From: Primula veris
Lineage: Eukaryota; Streptophyta; Magnoliopsida; Ericales; Primulaceae
DNA length: 64,000 nucleotides
Assembly (NCBI GenBank): GCA_963682055.1
Contig: OY821751.1
Location: forward strand, 9,734,001 to 9,798,000
Direction of reading: 5' to 3'
Below are positions 43,346-55,634 of this stretch, in pieces. The notes beneath the pieces were generated by a model, which searched no databases, was not told the origin of the DNA, and saw only the letters and a program-made list of their open reading frames with translations. The stretch's first letter is position 1. The number at the start of each line of letters is the position of its first letter. Made by a program: the position numbers and the translations under genes.

Positions 43346-44933
43346 TGTTGGAAAAACATGTGAAAACATGGGTGTTTCCGAATGGTCACTGGACCAACTT
43401 CGAGTCATTATTTCGTGTAACAGCGCTGAGTTGTTTATACCGTACTCAACGTGGTTGAGTAGCCCGTGTGACGAGCTTCGTAACGGTATATCACATGACC
43501 TATTCGGAGAATGGGTGTGAATACAAAGTGGCTTCAAAGTTGGTACCTCGGAAGCTCAAATCTGGAAAATCTGGAAAACGAAATGGTTAATGAGAAAACC
43601 ATTTAGAATAATCTCATATTGGAATATTAAGAGTTAATCTTACAATATATATACCATACCAACCCATGTAGTTATTAAACTAACATGTCCACATACACCT
43701 AAGAGTATTAGTGTGTACCACACACGCGCGCTCGCTCGTGTCTCGGGTCTCGGGTCTCGGGTCTCGGGTCTCGGGCTCGGGCTCGGGCACGGGCACGGGC
43801 GCGGGCGCGGGCGCGGGCGTGGGCGTGGGATTGGGATTGGGATTGGGATTTGGGATTTGGGATTTGGGGAATGTCTCGGGTCTCGGGTCTTGGGTCTTGG
43901 GTCCAAACCCGAATAGGGAGTTTTGTATAAATTACAAAAGCAGTCCCTAGAGTTTCCAGCAAGAGAAACGCCAGCAATAAATGGAATTGATTGCTGCGGT
44001 TTCAGAATTAAAGTGAGCGGATTCTGGGGGTGTAACTCCCAGAATTGATGACCTATATTTATGGCTGCGGTTTCAGTAGAGCCTATAAAAGGCAGCCCTC
44101 CTCCTCTCATTCAAACACCTTCAAACACACAACTCACAGCATAAGCATCATATAGAGAGAGAGAACCGCACCACCAACAGCTCGACCTGTGGTTCGGTGC
44201 CGGTTTCCATACGAGCCACTCTGAGATAGAAGTTGTACCTTGGGAACAAAGTCCCGAAACCAGAAACCTTTAAAGGTGGTTCGGGAAATATTGTTTAAGG
44301 GAAACTGCTCAGCAGTTGCCTCTTCTTTTACTTTCTGTTATTTATTTTTCAGTCATTTACTTTCTGTCCATTTCATTTCAGTACCGTTTCATTTCTGTAA
44401 TTTACTTTTCTGTACTGTTTCTTTTCTGTATTTACATTTCAGTACTGTTTACTTTCAGTCTTTCGATTATGTTATTTACTTTTCAGTTCTGTAATTTCCA
44501 GTATTTACAAAAAAAAACAGTCCGGCAGTTTTTTATTTGCTTAAAACCAGTCCGGCAGTTTTTTATTTGTTTAAAAATCAGTCCAGCAGTTTTGTTTAAA
44601 ATCAGTCCGGCAGTTTGTTAAAACCAGTCCGGCAGTTTTGTTTAAAACCAGTCCGGCAGTTTGTTAAAACCAGTCCGGCAATTTCTGTAAAACCAGTCCA
44701 GCAGTTTCTGTAAAACCAGTCCGGCAGTTTCTTTATAACAGTCCGGCAGTTTCTTTATAACAGTCCGGCAGTTTCTTTATTACAGTCCAGCAGTTTTATT
44801 TATTTGTTGAGTCAGGAATTGTAATTCATATTCCAATTGTGAGAAATAAAACTGTTTATTTCCATTGCGTTCCTGTCTTCTTTATTTTATTGTCCTTTCA
44901 TTTATTGTATTCGAAATAGTACCAAAACCAACA
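43346..44933 (+). repeat. 3' LTR of the Copia element
   Basis: 1,588 bp, 42 bp longer than its partner. The hexamer tract (about 43741-43868) has a different composition (GGGCTC, GGGCGC, GGGATT). The CAGTCCGGCAGTTT tract (about 44517-44795) has a longer copy series. TATA box at 44083-44092. Confidence 0.9.
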
Positions 44934-45692
44934 GTATTCTCTCAAAAATGAGTTCTTTATAATTTAGAAGACACACCTTTTACAAGCATAGTTATCAACT
45001 ATTTAAAGGAGTAAAAACAATCTTATTTCTTCAAGATCTTTGCTGATTGCTTTTGACTCTTTTTGATTGGCTTCAATCTTTCCATATTGCACAAGATACC
45101 TCAACGTAGGATTGACCTCAATCTTCATAAGATAGTACATGTTAATAACTAGCATGAAAATAGGAGTTAATCTATTCCTTAAATTAGGAACATATAAGAT
45201 AGTATATTTTAGAGATAAAATCTTTCTATATAAATATATGAAACATTAACTCCATATTTCATTCAATCTAAAACGTATCATACTGATTTTGATAAAGAAC
45301 ATAGATTGAAACAAGTGATAAAGATTTACATAAGAATAGAGATTTAGATAGCCTAGTTTAAAATAAACATATCTATAAAAACTAATCTCCTTATATCTTT
45401 TAGGAAACATCTTTCTTATCACTTTAATATTCTCAATATACATAAACTACATCTTTAAGAACATATGAGAATATATCCTTCATACTTTAAAACAAATAAT
45501 CATCATTAAAGAATAGTAATGAAGATTTAAAGAACTAAACAGAATCCTGCAGAACAGCAGGGTGGAACTGTGGTTGCAACCTTACTTGGAACCAAAGGCT
45601 GACTCAATTCTTAGCAAACAAATAGAATTATTTAGTTCAAACCAATAGACAACAAATAGTATATGAGCCAGAAATCTGGTCCTAACACGAAG

Positions 45693-47454
45693 GCAACAGG
45701 AGGCATTCAACGGTTAACTACTTAGCAAGTCCTTAATACTTCAGAGTGTTACTTATTAAATTTGGGTTCTTTGGTTTTTTGCCCTGTCTATCTCGTGTTG
45801 TGTTGTTTTTTTATCTAACAAGGCAATTTGGCCCCTTAACATTTAAATCTATTGAAATTCGTGGGTATCCCCCAGTGTTAATTAAATAAACAAAAAACAA
45901 AAAAAATCAGGGTAGTGGATTTAACAAGCCACATTCATGCCTGATCTAAAAGGGAAACTATGTTTGAGAAGGGGTTACATTAAAACTTTGTTTTTGTGTT
46001 TTTTATATACTAGTGATGTTTTTACTAAGCTTTGACCCTTATCAGATTAAGCAAATGTGCTTTCTTGCATTTTGCTAAGTACATTGGATAATTGCTTATC
46101 ATGATCTAGTGATGAAGTAATTCTGAAGCTTTCTCAAACTATTATTTAGCATTTCAAGGAGTATCTAGGTCTATGAATTGCCAAATTTTTGAATCAAATG
46201 TTATTTGTTCTCATAATTGCTGGTTTTTGCTGTCAAATAGTTAAATGTGAAGACAAAACAGTTGCTGAAATCAGTTCAGAAGTCACCACAATTTTGATAT
46301 CAATTTCATCTTTTTTCCAATTAGTTTGTAAAATCATTAGTGGGGTTTTTTGTTGTTAGGCTTAGTTCTTTTTTAAAGTCCTTTTTGAAACAAACTTTTG
46401 GCTGTCGAAAATAACTCTTTTGATCACTATGATCATGGTGTTAAAATGTAGTTATAAGGCTATGGGGCATATGGAGACAAATGTGCTCTTTTTGAGCCAA
46501 TTTTCTCCACTTTTAGGGATTGAAAAAGTATATATCCTTGTTTTTAACTTATTTTTAGCCGCTTCAAGTGATATATGGATTTATGTAATTGAAATGGTTG
46601 CATTTGATTTCGAAAGGTTCAATTATTATCGGTTTCTGAACTGAAATACTTAGTATTACAATCATTACGGGGTTTTCTCAAATGGAAAAGAAAAAATTAT
46701 GAAATTAATGAAATAATAATATAATTGAAGAAAATGTTCCTAATAGATCAATACATACGACTTATGCGGTAGTTTTTTCTTTTCATATGTGTGACCTGCC
46801 GTTTCTGTATCCCCTTTTATTTTACTTCTTGGATGCTGGTTTATGAAACCTAAATAATTCTGATAAGTTTCTCCATTATAGTCGTATGAGAAAAATTATA
46901 TCAAATAAGGAATTCAATTGCCATCATGAATTAACGATTATGGTTGTTATATTTGTTTTCCAGTATTATAAGGAAACTTGATAATTACAACCACATGATT
47001 AAAAGAACCAACCCAGAAAAACTTGAATATCACCATACCCAGTTAAATAACATTAATTGATTTGTTCATAATATGAATCTAGAATACAAGCATTAAGTAA
47101 TACCTCATCTAAATGTTTTTACCTTTCCTCATTTGGATTTCTGTATAAGCATTAAGTAATACCTCATCTAAATGTGAAGGAAGAAAGTTGTATTTATTGA
47201 TAATTTCACATTCCAATTTTGGTTCTATATTTTTTTATCAAATTTCTTTTTGTGGGGTTCTTGATAACCCTATAAATCCACACAAAGCAAAGGATGGTCA
47301 AGTAGTCTAACCTAGAGAGCAAAGTTATATTTCTTTGTTTCTCATTCTCTCTCTACTGATATATTTATACACAAATACAAACACATGTGCACACACATAC
47401 AATGAGATATCTTATTTTTTTTATTGATATGTGTGTTCGAATCTTATTTTCATT
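45693..47454. other. Intergenic DNA
   Basis: AT-rich, no supported gene. One local duplication: AAGCATTAAGTAATACCTCA occurs at about 47091 and 47147. Not recognisably related to SUVH although it faces that fragment's truncated side. Confidence 0.5.
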
Positions 47455-47810
47455 AAACTATGTTGCTTAAATATATATACATGATGCTCAAATTCTATTT
47501 CTTTTGAGAAACCTAAAAACAATGTCCAGATTGGATTTCTATAACATTTGCCTTTTTGGACAACGATTTAATTTGAGAGGTGGTTATAAATTTTGTCTAT
47601 CGATCCTTGAGCATGGAAATGAAGAAAATTTAAAAAAGGTCGGGCTATCAAAGAAGGTTTTGGTCAGAATCAAATCATAACAGTCGATGTTTACGACATT
47701 TCAATAAAAGGAGTCCGAGATCAAAAGGTTCTAATGATGTACCAAGCAAGGTAGATATGATGTACTTACAAATAATTTATACATTTACGTTATTATATAT
47801 TGTTTAGAAC
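47455..47810 (+). repeat. Dispersed repeat, copy 2 (partner at 12190-12560)
   Basis: Parallel copy of 12190-12560. One reading gives VDVYDISIKGVRDQKVLMMYQAR, comparable with DISIKEVLADPDLVIMYR in the first copy, supporting an ancestral coding exon, but the family is unknown. Confidence 0.65.
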
Positions 47811-48868
47811 TATATATATATTTATGTTATTGAGATCAAACAACATGGCGTACAAATTAAATATAAAAAAGTAATTTAGTCACTGAAATGTTTACACATC
47901 ATTGTGGTTGCACTTAAGTATAAAGACATTTTTTTTATATTTTTTTATTTATCCTCAAACACTCCAAGGAGGAGGTTAGTCGGACCACTACATGTATATA
48001 AACATTAAAAAAAAACATGACATACATAGAGAATGATATAAACCAAAGCTCTCATGGAAATAAATGAGTACATGAAATCTAAGAAAACGAAAAGAAATCA
48101 ACACAACTAAAACAAATAACAAGTAGAATAAACAAAACAACGGGAAAAAATCCATCATCGTGTAATGTGAGACACCTGCCTCAAATCTAGTGCAACGGTA
48201 GTGTATCAAAATCGTGAAACACCTAATAAGCCTCATGGGAACACACCTAGATGGCCATGAAGTGTGTCACCTAATTCGCCTCTTTAATTCATGTTTGCGG
48301 GATAAAATGTAACTGTGCTCTCAATCTCCTAAAGTCGTTTAGTCACCCAAGATAACACCGTTGGTGAGTCAGATTCGATCTCTAAGTGATCAAATCACAT
48401 CTCGGTCATCATCTCCATGCCAATAAAGATAGCTTGTAGTTCAGAAAATATAATGTCTTTTTCCAAAAACCTTCTCGTAATCTCTTACTATCCGACCATA
48501 CTCGTCACGAAGGATCACACCAGCAGCTAATGAACCCCGATTGTCTTTGGAGCAACAGTTTATGTTGAGCTTGGGGCTCAACCTCAACCCCATAGGAAGT
48601 CAAGCCCAAGCCACCAAACGTAAACGTCGTTCTTGAGGGAGCAGATCCCTAAGCAAGGATACAAAATCGACGTCCCTATCTCGTCTAAGCTTTCAAGGTC
48701 GGAATTCATGAGCGACTCACAAGAAACGAATATCTTTGACCATTCTATAAACCACAATATCGCTACCAAAAGAGTCTGATCTCACATAACTATAATCGGT
48801 ATGGGCCTTCCAAACATGCAACAAAATCTAGCATGTTGTAATGACTCGTACAATGCCAATCGAGGTAT

Positions 48869-50744
48869 TGTAACATCCCGTATTTTTATAAGTGGTTTTA
48901 TTTATGATTTAATTTATCCAAAAACGTTTTATTCAAATTTTACCAAAAACCGGTCACTCGACTAATTTTTAGCCAAAAACCGAAACTCTTCCGAAAAACT
49001 TTATTTGAAAAACCTGTTACTAATTTTATAAATAAAAAGGACCCAATAGTTTTGTTTCTAAAGATTTGTTATTTTTGAGTAGTAAAACAATATTTTTGGA
49101 TTAAGAGTTAGCTTTTAGAACTTTGGGGACCAAATAGTTCGCTTCCACAAACTTTGTAAAAACAGTTTTTTTTATACCTAAAATCAGCCCACTTTTCAAT
49201 TCTTTAAACCTAAAAATCAGCCAAGAGAGAAAAGAGAGAAAAAGAGAGAAAAGAGAAGAAGAAGAAGAGGAAGCCACCATTAGCGGGTTCATACCGGAAG
49301 CATCTCCACTACGCTCTAAGGTAACGGGGGTTATCCATTGCGACTAGACGAGGGTGTATGTTAGGATTTGGTTTTGCGTTTATTAGAAATTGGGGGTTTA
49401 TGCCTTTTTATCTTAATTAGCTTTATAAATTGTTAATTGGGTTTAATTGTTGTATGATTTATTCACTTATTTGAATGGGAGAAATTGATGAGTTAATTAT
49501 ATTAATTTCGGATTAATGAGATTATGGATGGGTTTGCATGTTTTATGCGTTGATTATTGTGATTATATAATTATTGATGAAATTGGATAAATTTATATTG
49601 AATAATGGTGAATTGTAGTTTACGCTTACAAGGTGTTTGTTAAAATGCCTGAAAGTGATTTTATGTTGTTATAGCGTTTGGCTAGTTGTGAATTTAGTAC
49701 ATGTGGTTATGTGTTATGTTGTATTACGTTAAGTGACGTATGAGATGGTGTTATTTGAATAGTATAATATTATTGGTCGAGACCTTAATATTTATACGTA
49801 TGAGATTGTGTTAATTGGATGATTTATTATTATTGGCCGAGGCCTTGTGATTTAGCTGTAGTGGCAATGGTCTCTGTCTCTCCCTAATTCCGGGGACAGA
49901 AGACGGCCGAGGGGATAGGGAATGACCTACCTTACGGACTGGGGTAGGTGGCGTGAGAGGTCCCAGTGTGCACTATATTTATTTTATTGTTAGCAATGGT
50001 CTATGTCTCTCCCTAATTCCGGGGGCATAAGACGGCCGAAGGGATAGGGAATGACTCGTCTTACGGACTGGGACGAGTGGCGTGAGAGGTCCAAGTGCGC
50101 ACTATAAATCTACTTTTATGTTGCAATGGTCTCTGTCTCTCCCTAATTCCGGGGACAGAAGACGGCCGAAGGGATAGGGAATGACCTACCTTACGGAGTG
50201 GGGTAGGTGGCGTGAGAGGTCCATGTATGCTATATGTGTGTGTTGATGTTATTTAATTTATTTAATTTATCCCGTTGTAGAATGTCATTATATTTCTTCT
50301 TATACATCGATTACCGTAGTTGTAGAATTTGTGAGCTCTTGCATTTATGGGATGGAGTGACGGTGTTTGTGGTGCCGTCCCGTCTAGTTATGTGCGTGGG
50401 ACTCACCGTTACAATTTTGTATTTCAGGTACAACTTAGGTTGAAGCGTATGGTTAAGAGTTTTAGCAAGGCATCACATGGGTTCGGGCTTTTGCTTTCTT
50501 TTTACTTAGATTGTTTTTGAGGTTGTAGCCTACGGGCAAATTCATTCGTTCATTATTTTTAGCTTTTATAAATCCTGTCTTGTAGCCGTGTTTGGCAAAC
50601 AATTTATTTTATTCATTTAATTGTTCCATTAGCTTGCAAATGTTTTCTTTAAAAATTTTAATTTTGTACCAACAAGTTCTATTTCCTTTTGTTTTAAAAA
50701 GGTCACGCCTCGATGACCGTGTTTATGGAATTTGGGGCGTGACA
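48869..50744 (+). mobile_element. Solo LTR, family A, copy 2
   Basis: 1,876 bp, TGTAACATCCCG to GGGGCGTGACA, TSD GGTAT (48864-48868, 50745-50749). It is collinear over its whole length with 1197-3071, with scattered substitutions and small indels. It interrupts the RNase H end of the LINE. Confidence 0.92.
49864..50227 (+). repeat. Three ~129-bp tandem units with conserved stem-loops, LTR copy 2
   Basis: Units start near 49864, 49993 and 50123. Stem 2 is ACCTACC/GGTAGGT, ACTCGTC/GACGAGT and ACCTACC/GGTAGGT in turn, always around an 11-nt TTACGGA(C/G)TGG loop. Stem 1 in the middle unit reads TATGTCTC/GGGGCATA where the others have TCTGTCTC/GGGACAGA, again with paired changes. Confidence 0.85.
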
Positions 50745-52039
50745 GGTATGGTCCCTTCGCTAGCGCAAAAACACCTCAATAATAGAATCAACCGAATCCA
50801 ACGAAACTGAAAACAACCCACTGAACTGCAGTCAAACCGATTGTCTTTGGAGAATCCATAAATAAATGCATAAGCTTCTTTGGAGAATCCATAAATAAAT
50901 GCATAAACCTTACTAACCGTCGTCCACTTTCTAAAGATACTACATGTTGATCGAAGGGTGAAATCCCCATCTACTAATCTACTCCCATAAATCCTATAAG
51001 TACCCACAGATGTTATTGAAACCTCAACAATTTGGTCAACTAATAACACATGTAACTGAGCCTGCTCAAGTCTACCTCTATCCCATTGTCGTCCACCCCA
51101 AAAATTCAAAACTATCTCGAGTGAAATAGCCATTGGTACATGAATAGGAAATGGGTCATTTCATACCCAAATATCATGCCAAAACTCATATTCCCCTGCT
51201 CAATGTGCCATCAAAATATCGGCTTAGTATCAACTCTAGTCAGACACATCCGTCGCCAAAGAGATGACATTAGATATCTGAACTCAACTAAAGAAGAGTG
51301 AGACCCTCTACAATACTTGGCCCTCATAAAATAGGCCTCAAATAAAACGTTGCTATCTAAATCTCCACCAAATTTTCGCCTCGCATGCCGTCACAAAATT
51401 CGCCATCGATCTTATACCTAGTCCCCCCACCCTCCTCCGTCGGATAACTCGCCTCCGCCCACCTGCACTAATGAATCTTTATGAGGGTAGGTGTGTCACC
51501 CCATATGAATCAGACGGCTGTCCCAGCCCAAAATATGATCCTAAATCCTTCTCACTAACTCATCGAGATAAATAATCCAAGATAAATAAAGAGGAGTTTT
51601 CGCGGGTGGAAACCACTAACCGCCGCAACAATATGCCCTCATGACGAAGGAGCCGAAGGGCCAAGATAAAAAGCACTTTTGGCCTGGATAATCAACAGTT
51701 CAGAAACCGCCTAATAGTCATCAAGAAAATCAATAACCCTCCAAACACTATCTCTGGTGGCTCTCAAAAAAATCACCATGTCGTTAGTGAAACACGATTG
51801 CGATACAATAACCTCCCCCCACCCCACCCCACTGTGTAGTAACGAACATATCTATGCCATCAATACATTTTGTCGAACCGTCTTGAAAGGTACTCAGCCG
51901 CAATGATAAAAACCAAAAACAAAAAACAGAGGAGAAAGCAGATCCCCTTGTCGAAGGCAACACCAAGACTAGAAGAAACCACACACATCTCCGTTAACAA
52001 TAACAGAGGACCAAGGACCCATAGATTGCCCGCTGAATA

Positions 52040-55000
52040 CCACCACTATCTTTATTAATATCTAAAAGCTGGAGACCACCGGCACCGTCCAGCCCGAGGG
52101 ATCCACCTAAGTTTACTGTCATCCCTTCAAGAGCAGATATTTCGCCAAATGTTTGAGGGGTTACGTTCGAAGGTGCTTCTTCGTTGGACATACCACTTTG
52201 TATTCTTAAGCCTTCTATTGAGAGGGCTTCGATTTTATCCATTGCCAAAGGAGCAAGATCTTCCAATGATACATATTCTGAGTCGAGTTCTTTACGAAAT
52301 TCAGACGAAGCTACACTATGTTCAACTTCAGTGCTATAATCATTTAACTGAAATTGCCTGCAACAAAAGATAACAATTACCAAGTATAAGTCTATCATGG
52401 AAGAGACAGAAAACCATTACGATACAAACATCTTGACGAAATATAACAAGAGACCCTTGATTTCACCATACGAAGCAATTACTTTCATAATTTAAGGTGT
52501 ATACTTGCAAGTTCAGTTATCCTTGTGCCATTTTTTTTCCAGCCATTTTAAAAAAAAAAACGATTGTTGCCTAAAGGATAGATTAACTTTTGTTCAGTTC
52601 TTACCTGATTTTTGCAAGTTCAAAAGGGAGAATATCTTGCCTCTAAAGAAAGTCTCACATGATACAATGTCAACTACTGGGTAGAAGCCAAGTATCTTGC
52701 TAAATCTCCTCTGGTAAAGGAGAAAAAATGATACGAAAGAAGGAAAGGCCTAGACTTTCACTTTATACGAAATTAGCTACCAAATAAGAGCCTCATGCAA
52801 ATCTACCCAAAAGAAGAGGCCAATAAGTAAAGCTTACTCTATTGTACACCCTGTATAAAGTAAGCCAAAAGTATAAAAAAATATATGCATACTGGAGTAC
52901 AATACTTTTTTATCTTTGGCTTGAAAGAGTAAGTTAAGTAAAGCCTCGACAATTGCAATCTATGCATGTATAATGGTCTAAAAGGCGCAAGGCGGAATTT
53001 AGGCGAAAATTGGTCGCGTCTAGCGCCTAATCCCGCCTAATTCCCCCTATTCACCGCCTAATCCACTTAATTCCACCTAGGGTCCGCCTAATGTCCGCAT
53101 AGACTTGCTTTTTAGAACACATTCACCACACATGTCTTAACAAGTAAATATGAAACAGAATAGTTGTATATGCTGTTTGGCACCAGATCAAGTCTATCCA
53201 GATTTTAAATCTAAACAGTCGTTGCAACACATTTATACTCATTTTATGGAGTCTATCCTTGTATTAAAATTAGAGACAGAGCAATAGGGCCTTCAAAGCT
53301 TTACTCTTTCAAGTCTAAAACAACATTACCTAATAGAAAACTAATAAACAAAATAAAAGTACTAACCTCTCAGATCCCTCTAGACCAGGCAAACCTTCCC
53401 ACGCAACCTGTTGCATCGTTTTCCCAGTAACATCATCCAACGGCATTAGCTTATTCGCCTGCATCGACAGCTTCTCAATTCCTGCGGAAGCCAAACGTTC
53501 CAAAATGTCCATTATACCTTTACCCATCTCCGCCGGCACCACAACTGGGCTCGAAACTTGCATAACCAAAGTACCCCCGCTTTTCGCATCCCTAAAATGT
53601 GTCGGATCCATTGTCCTCAAAAACCCTCCATTTTTTGTCTTGATAAACGGACCCACGCCCTCCCCAAGAGACGGCCAAAGGGTCCCATCTTCCATATCGA
53701 TAGGACTCCCGAATTCGTTGGATCTGCCAGATGGCGATTTTACAAAAGCTTTCTCGTTTATTCCCCACTCGTGCATTAACTCTTCGGTCTCTAAACCCTT
53801 TATCATGGAGGCCCTAGGTTTTATATCCTCCGCCTCGGTTGCTAAATTTAGCTTGTTTTGAAACAAGTCAAAATCATCATCATAAGAAGTATCTTCCATA
53901 TTAAAATCGAATAAGGGGCATCCAGCAGCTAATGAATCCTTTTCGAATTGCCTTAATAGACGCTCTCTTGGGGATTCGGGCTCACTCTCGGAGCTCAAGC
54001 CATATGGGCTGTGTTCGATACCCAACATATTTAAAAAATCATCAGCTACCGAGTTTATTACGTCATCTAAACAAAGCGACTTTGCCTTTCTTTTCAGTTT
54101 ATAGTCGGATTTAATCTTTGCAAAATCATCCTCTTCCGATTTTTCACTATCACCTCCGGGCGAATTCACCCTTGTATCTGCAATAGATACGTGTTGCAAA
54201 GCCAACTCGAGGTCTTTCATGAGTGATTCTGTGGTGCCCAAGTCTTCAGTATTAAGCTGAAGTTCTGTATTCCCTATATCACCACCGACCTCAAAAATAG
54301 CAAAATTTTCTGTTTCGGAGTTTAAAGAATCCTCATCCAATTTCACCTCTTCTTTCGCTGCTTCTATCACTTGCTCTACAGAAAAAGATTCAAACTTTTC
54401 ATGCTCATGTTTCTCACTTTCCTTTTCTTCACCATCACCAGACACCAAGTCAATGTCCAATTTACCCTCAAGGGTATCAGAACTGACATTTACCTCAAGT
54501 TGAGGATTACCTTTAAAATCAAATTTCTCCTCATCGAGCTTGCGATAGAGTACACCCACAGACTTGGCTAGATCCGAATTTGACTCTGGTAACACTTCAT
54601 GAAGATCTTTTATGTCCTCTATGGGTTGAGATGACGTGGACGACCGAGCAGGAAGGCTCCCGGTCCGCTGTATCAGACTCTTAATCTCACTCTCATCCAT
54701 ACTCAAACGATTACGCCTTACATTAGATACGCGCGAAATATCCCTCTTTACAACAGGAGACGTCGTACTACTATTACCATTACTACCAACAACAGTATAC
54801 CCAAAGCTTACATTCATACATGCACCTTTAGCAATTCCAGAGAGGTTAAAACTAGTAGTCCATCTCGAGGAGCTCTTCTCGTCCTCTAATTCCTCCAACG
54901 TTAAAGGAAGAAATCTAGTAAGGTCGACCCGATGCTTTCCTATGTCAAGCTCAGGAGAATCCAATAAAGTGGCGTATAACAAAAAATGTTTCGCCTCGTA

Positions 55001-55634
55001 TTTGGCTGAATGGTGGGCCCCGCTTCTACTACCATAAACCAAGCAAGTGAGGGTCAAATGGCCTTCGAACTCAGCTACTCCTTCCATAACCCTCGCCGGA
55101 GGGGATACTAACTTCTCGTCCCTTCTCTCAAAGTGCACGCAAAGATCTAGGTCCTCGAAGCACGAGGGTAGACCCTCGATGGAATGAACTTGGAGAGAGA
55201 AACAACAATTGAACCTACGGTTTCGGGTGAAAGGCATTAGACCCTTCCAGTTCCAAATGGACTTTTTCTCCTTCTGTAACGACCCATTATTACTTTCTTT
55301 CAGCTTTGATGAGGATTCGTACGAATATGAATTTCTGACCGATTGGGAGCGGCTATTTAGATTAGGAACGGAGTTTTTCGGTCTTGTTTTGTCTAGGTAT
55401 AGAGCATTACTTATAGTTTCAATGTCACGTAATAACTTTCCGTTGCCTGAACTATCACCTGTTTTCTTCAGAGGATCGATCTTTGATGACTTCATCTGCT
55501 CTGGAGAACATAAAACTAGCCTGCAGAATTCAAAACTTTAATTCAATAAGTATTTTATGAAACAGTTTAGTCTAAGATTGGAAACACAATATTCATGAGA
55601 ACTGGACAATAAACAATAAGAAATGAAAGGTTGA
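52040..55634 (-). pseudogene. PMIR1-like: PMI1-related (plastid movement impaired) gene fragment captured in a LINE
   Basis: Exon 1 coding starts MKSSKIDPLKKTGDSS at 55495 and is open for 710 codons to a donor AG/GTTAGT at 53366. The NT-C2 domain lies at about residues 92-235 (NCCFSLQVHSIEGLP, YEAKHFLLYATLLDSPELDIG). Further family motifs: RQFEKDSLAAGCPLFDF, FLRTMDPTHFRDAKSGGTLVMQVSSPVVVP, GIEKLSMQANKLMPLDDVTGKTM. A ~1.0-kb intron ends at TTGCAG/G (52358); exon 2 continues in phase (QFQLND, VSLEDLAPLAMDKIEALSIEGLRIQSGM) to GGLQLLDI and is cut at 52040. A probable 5'-UTR intron acceptor TCTGCAG lies at 55521. The C-terminal third is missing. Family members act in chloroplast and nuclear movement. 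No stop in exon 1. Confidence 0.85.

Larger units (their letters stand above)
36579..44933 (+). mobile_element. Copia (Ty1) LTR retrotransposon, nearly intact
   Basis: LTRs 36579-38124 (1,546 bp) and 43346-44933 (1,588 bp) begin TGTTGGAAAAAC and end ACCAACA. TSD GTATT (36574-36578, 44934-44938). Between them lie gag, protease, integrase, reverse transcriptase and RNase H, with integrase before reverse transcriptase, the defining Copia order. A polypurine tract ATGTGGGGGAT precedes the 3' LTR. A few frameshifts and one stop are the main damage. Outside two tandem-repeat tracts the LTRs look almost identical, so this is a young insertion. Confidence 0.95.
36223..45687 (-). mobile_element. Solo LTR, family B, copy 2, split by a Copia element
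   Basis: Two pieces, 36223-36578 and 44939-45687, together about 1.1 kb, are the reverse complement of the family-B LTR at 30453-31565. Ends TGATATTC and GGTCCTAACA correspond to that LTR's termini. The TSD CGAAG lies at 36218-36222 and 45688-45692. The two pieces join exactly at the Copia TSD GTATT. It is inserted at the 5' edge of the SUVH fragment. Confidence 0.9.
47930..52039 (-). pseudogene. LINE, 3' half (reverse transcriptase to RNase H), split by a solo LTR
   Basis: Read on the minus strand from 52039: IQRAIYG, then SSVIVNGDVCGFF, CLRQGDLLSP, and MVIFLRATRDSVWRVIDFLDD with KSAFYLGPSAPSS near 51650, the reverse transcriptase and thumb of plant LINEs. The catalytic block is altered (FTND for FADD). 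Below the solo LTR at 48869-50744 the RNase H region continues with PKLNINCCSKDN, LRDEYGRIV and IESDSPTVLSWVTKRL (48540-48330). A T-rich run at about 47932-47952 may be the poly(A) end. Stops and shifts are frequent. It continues without loss at 55635, across the captured PMI1-related segment. Confidence 0.8.

Noticed and set aside
52040..55634. Canonical Helitron
   Set aside because: A/T target, no TSD and a TC start fit, but there is no CTRR end or 3' hairpin at 52040; kept only as a hypothesis.
52040..55634. Resident PMI1-related gene destroyed by two separate LINE insertions
   Set aside because: The two LINE parts have the same orientation and are continuous at the exact junction, which would need a coincidence if they were separate insertions.
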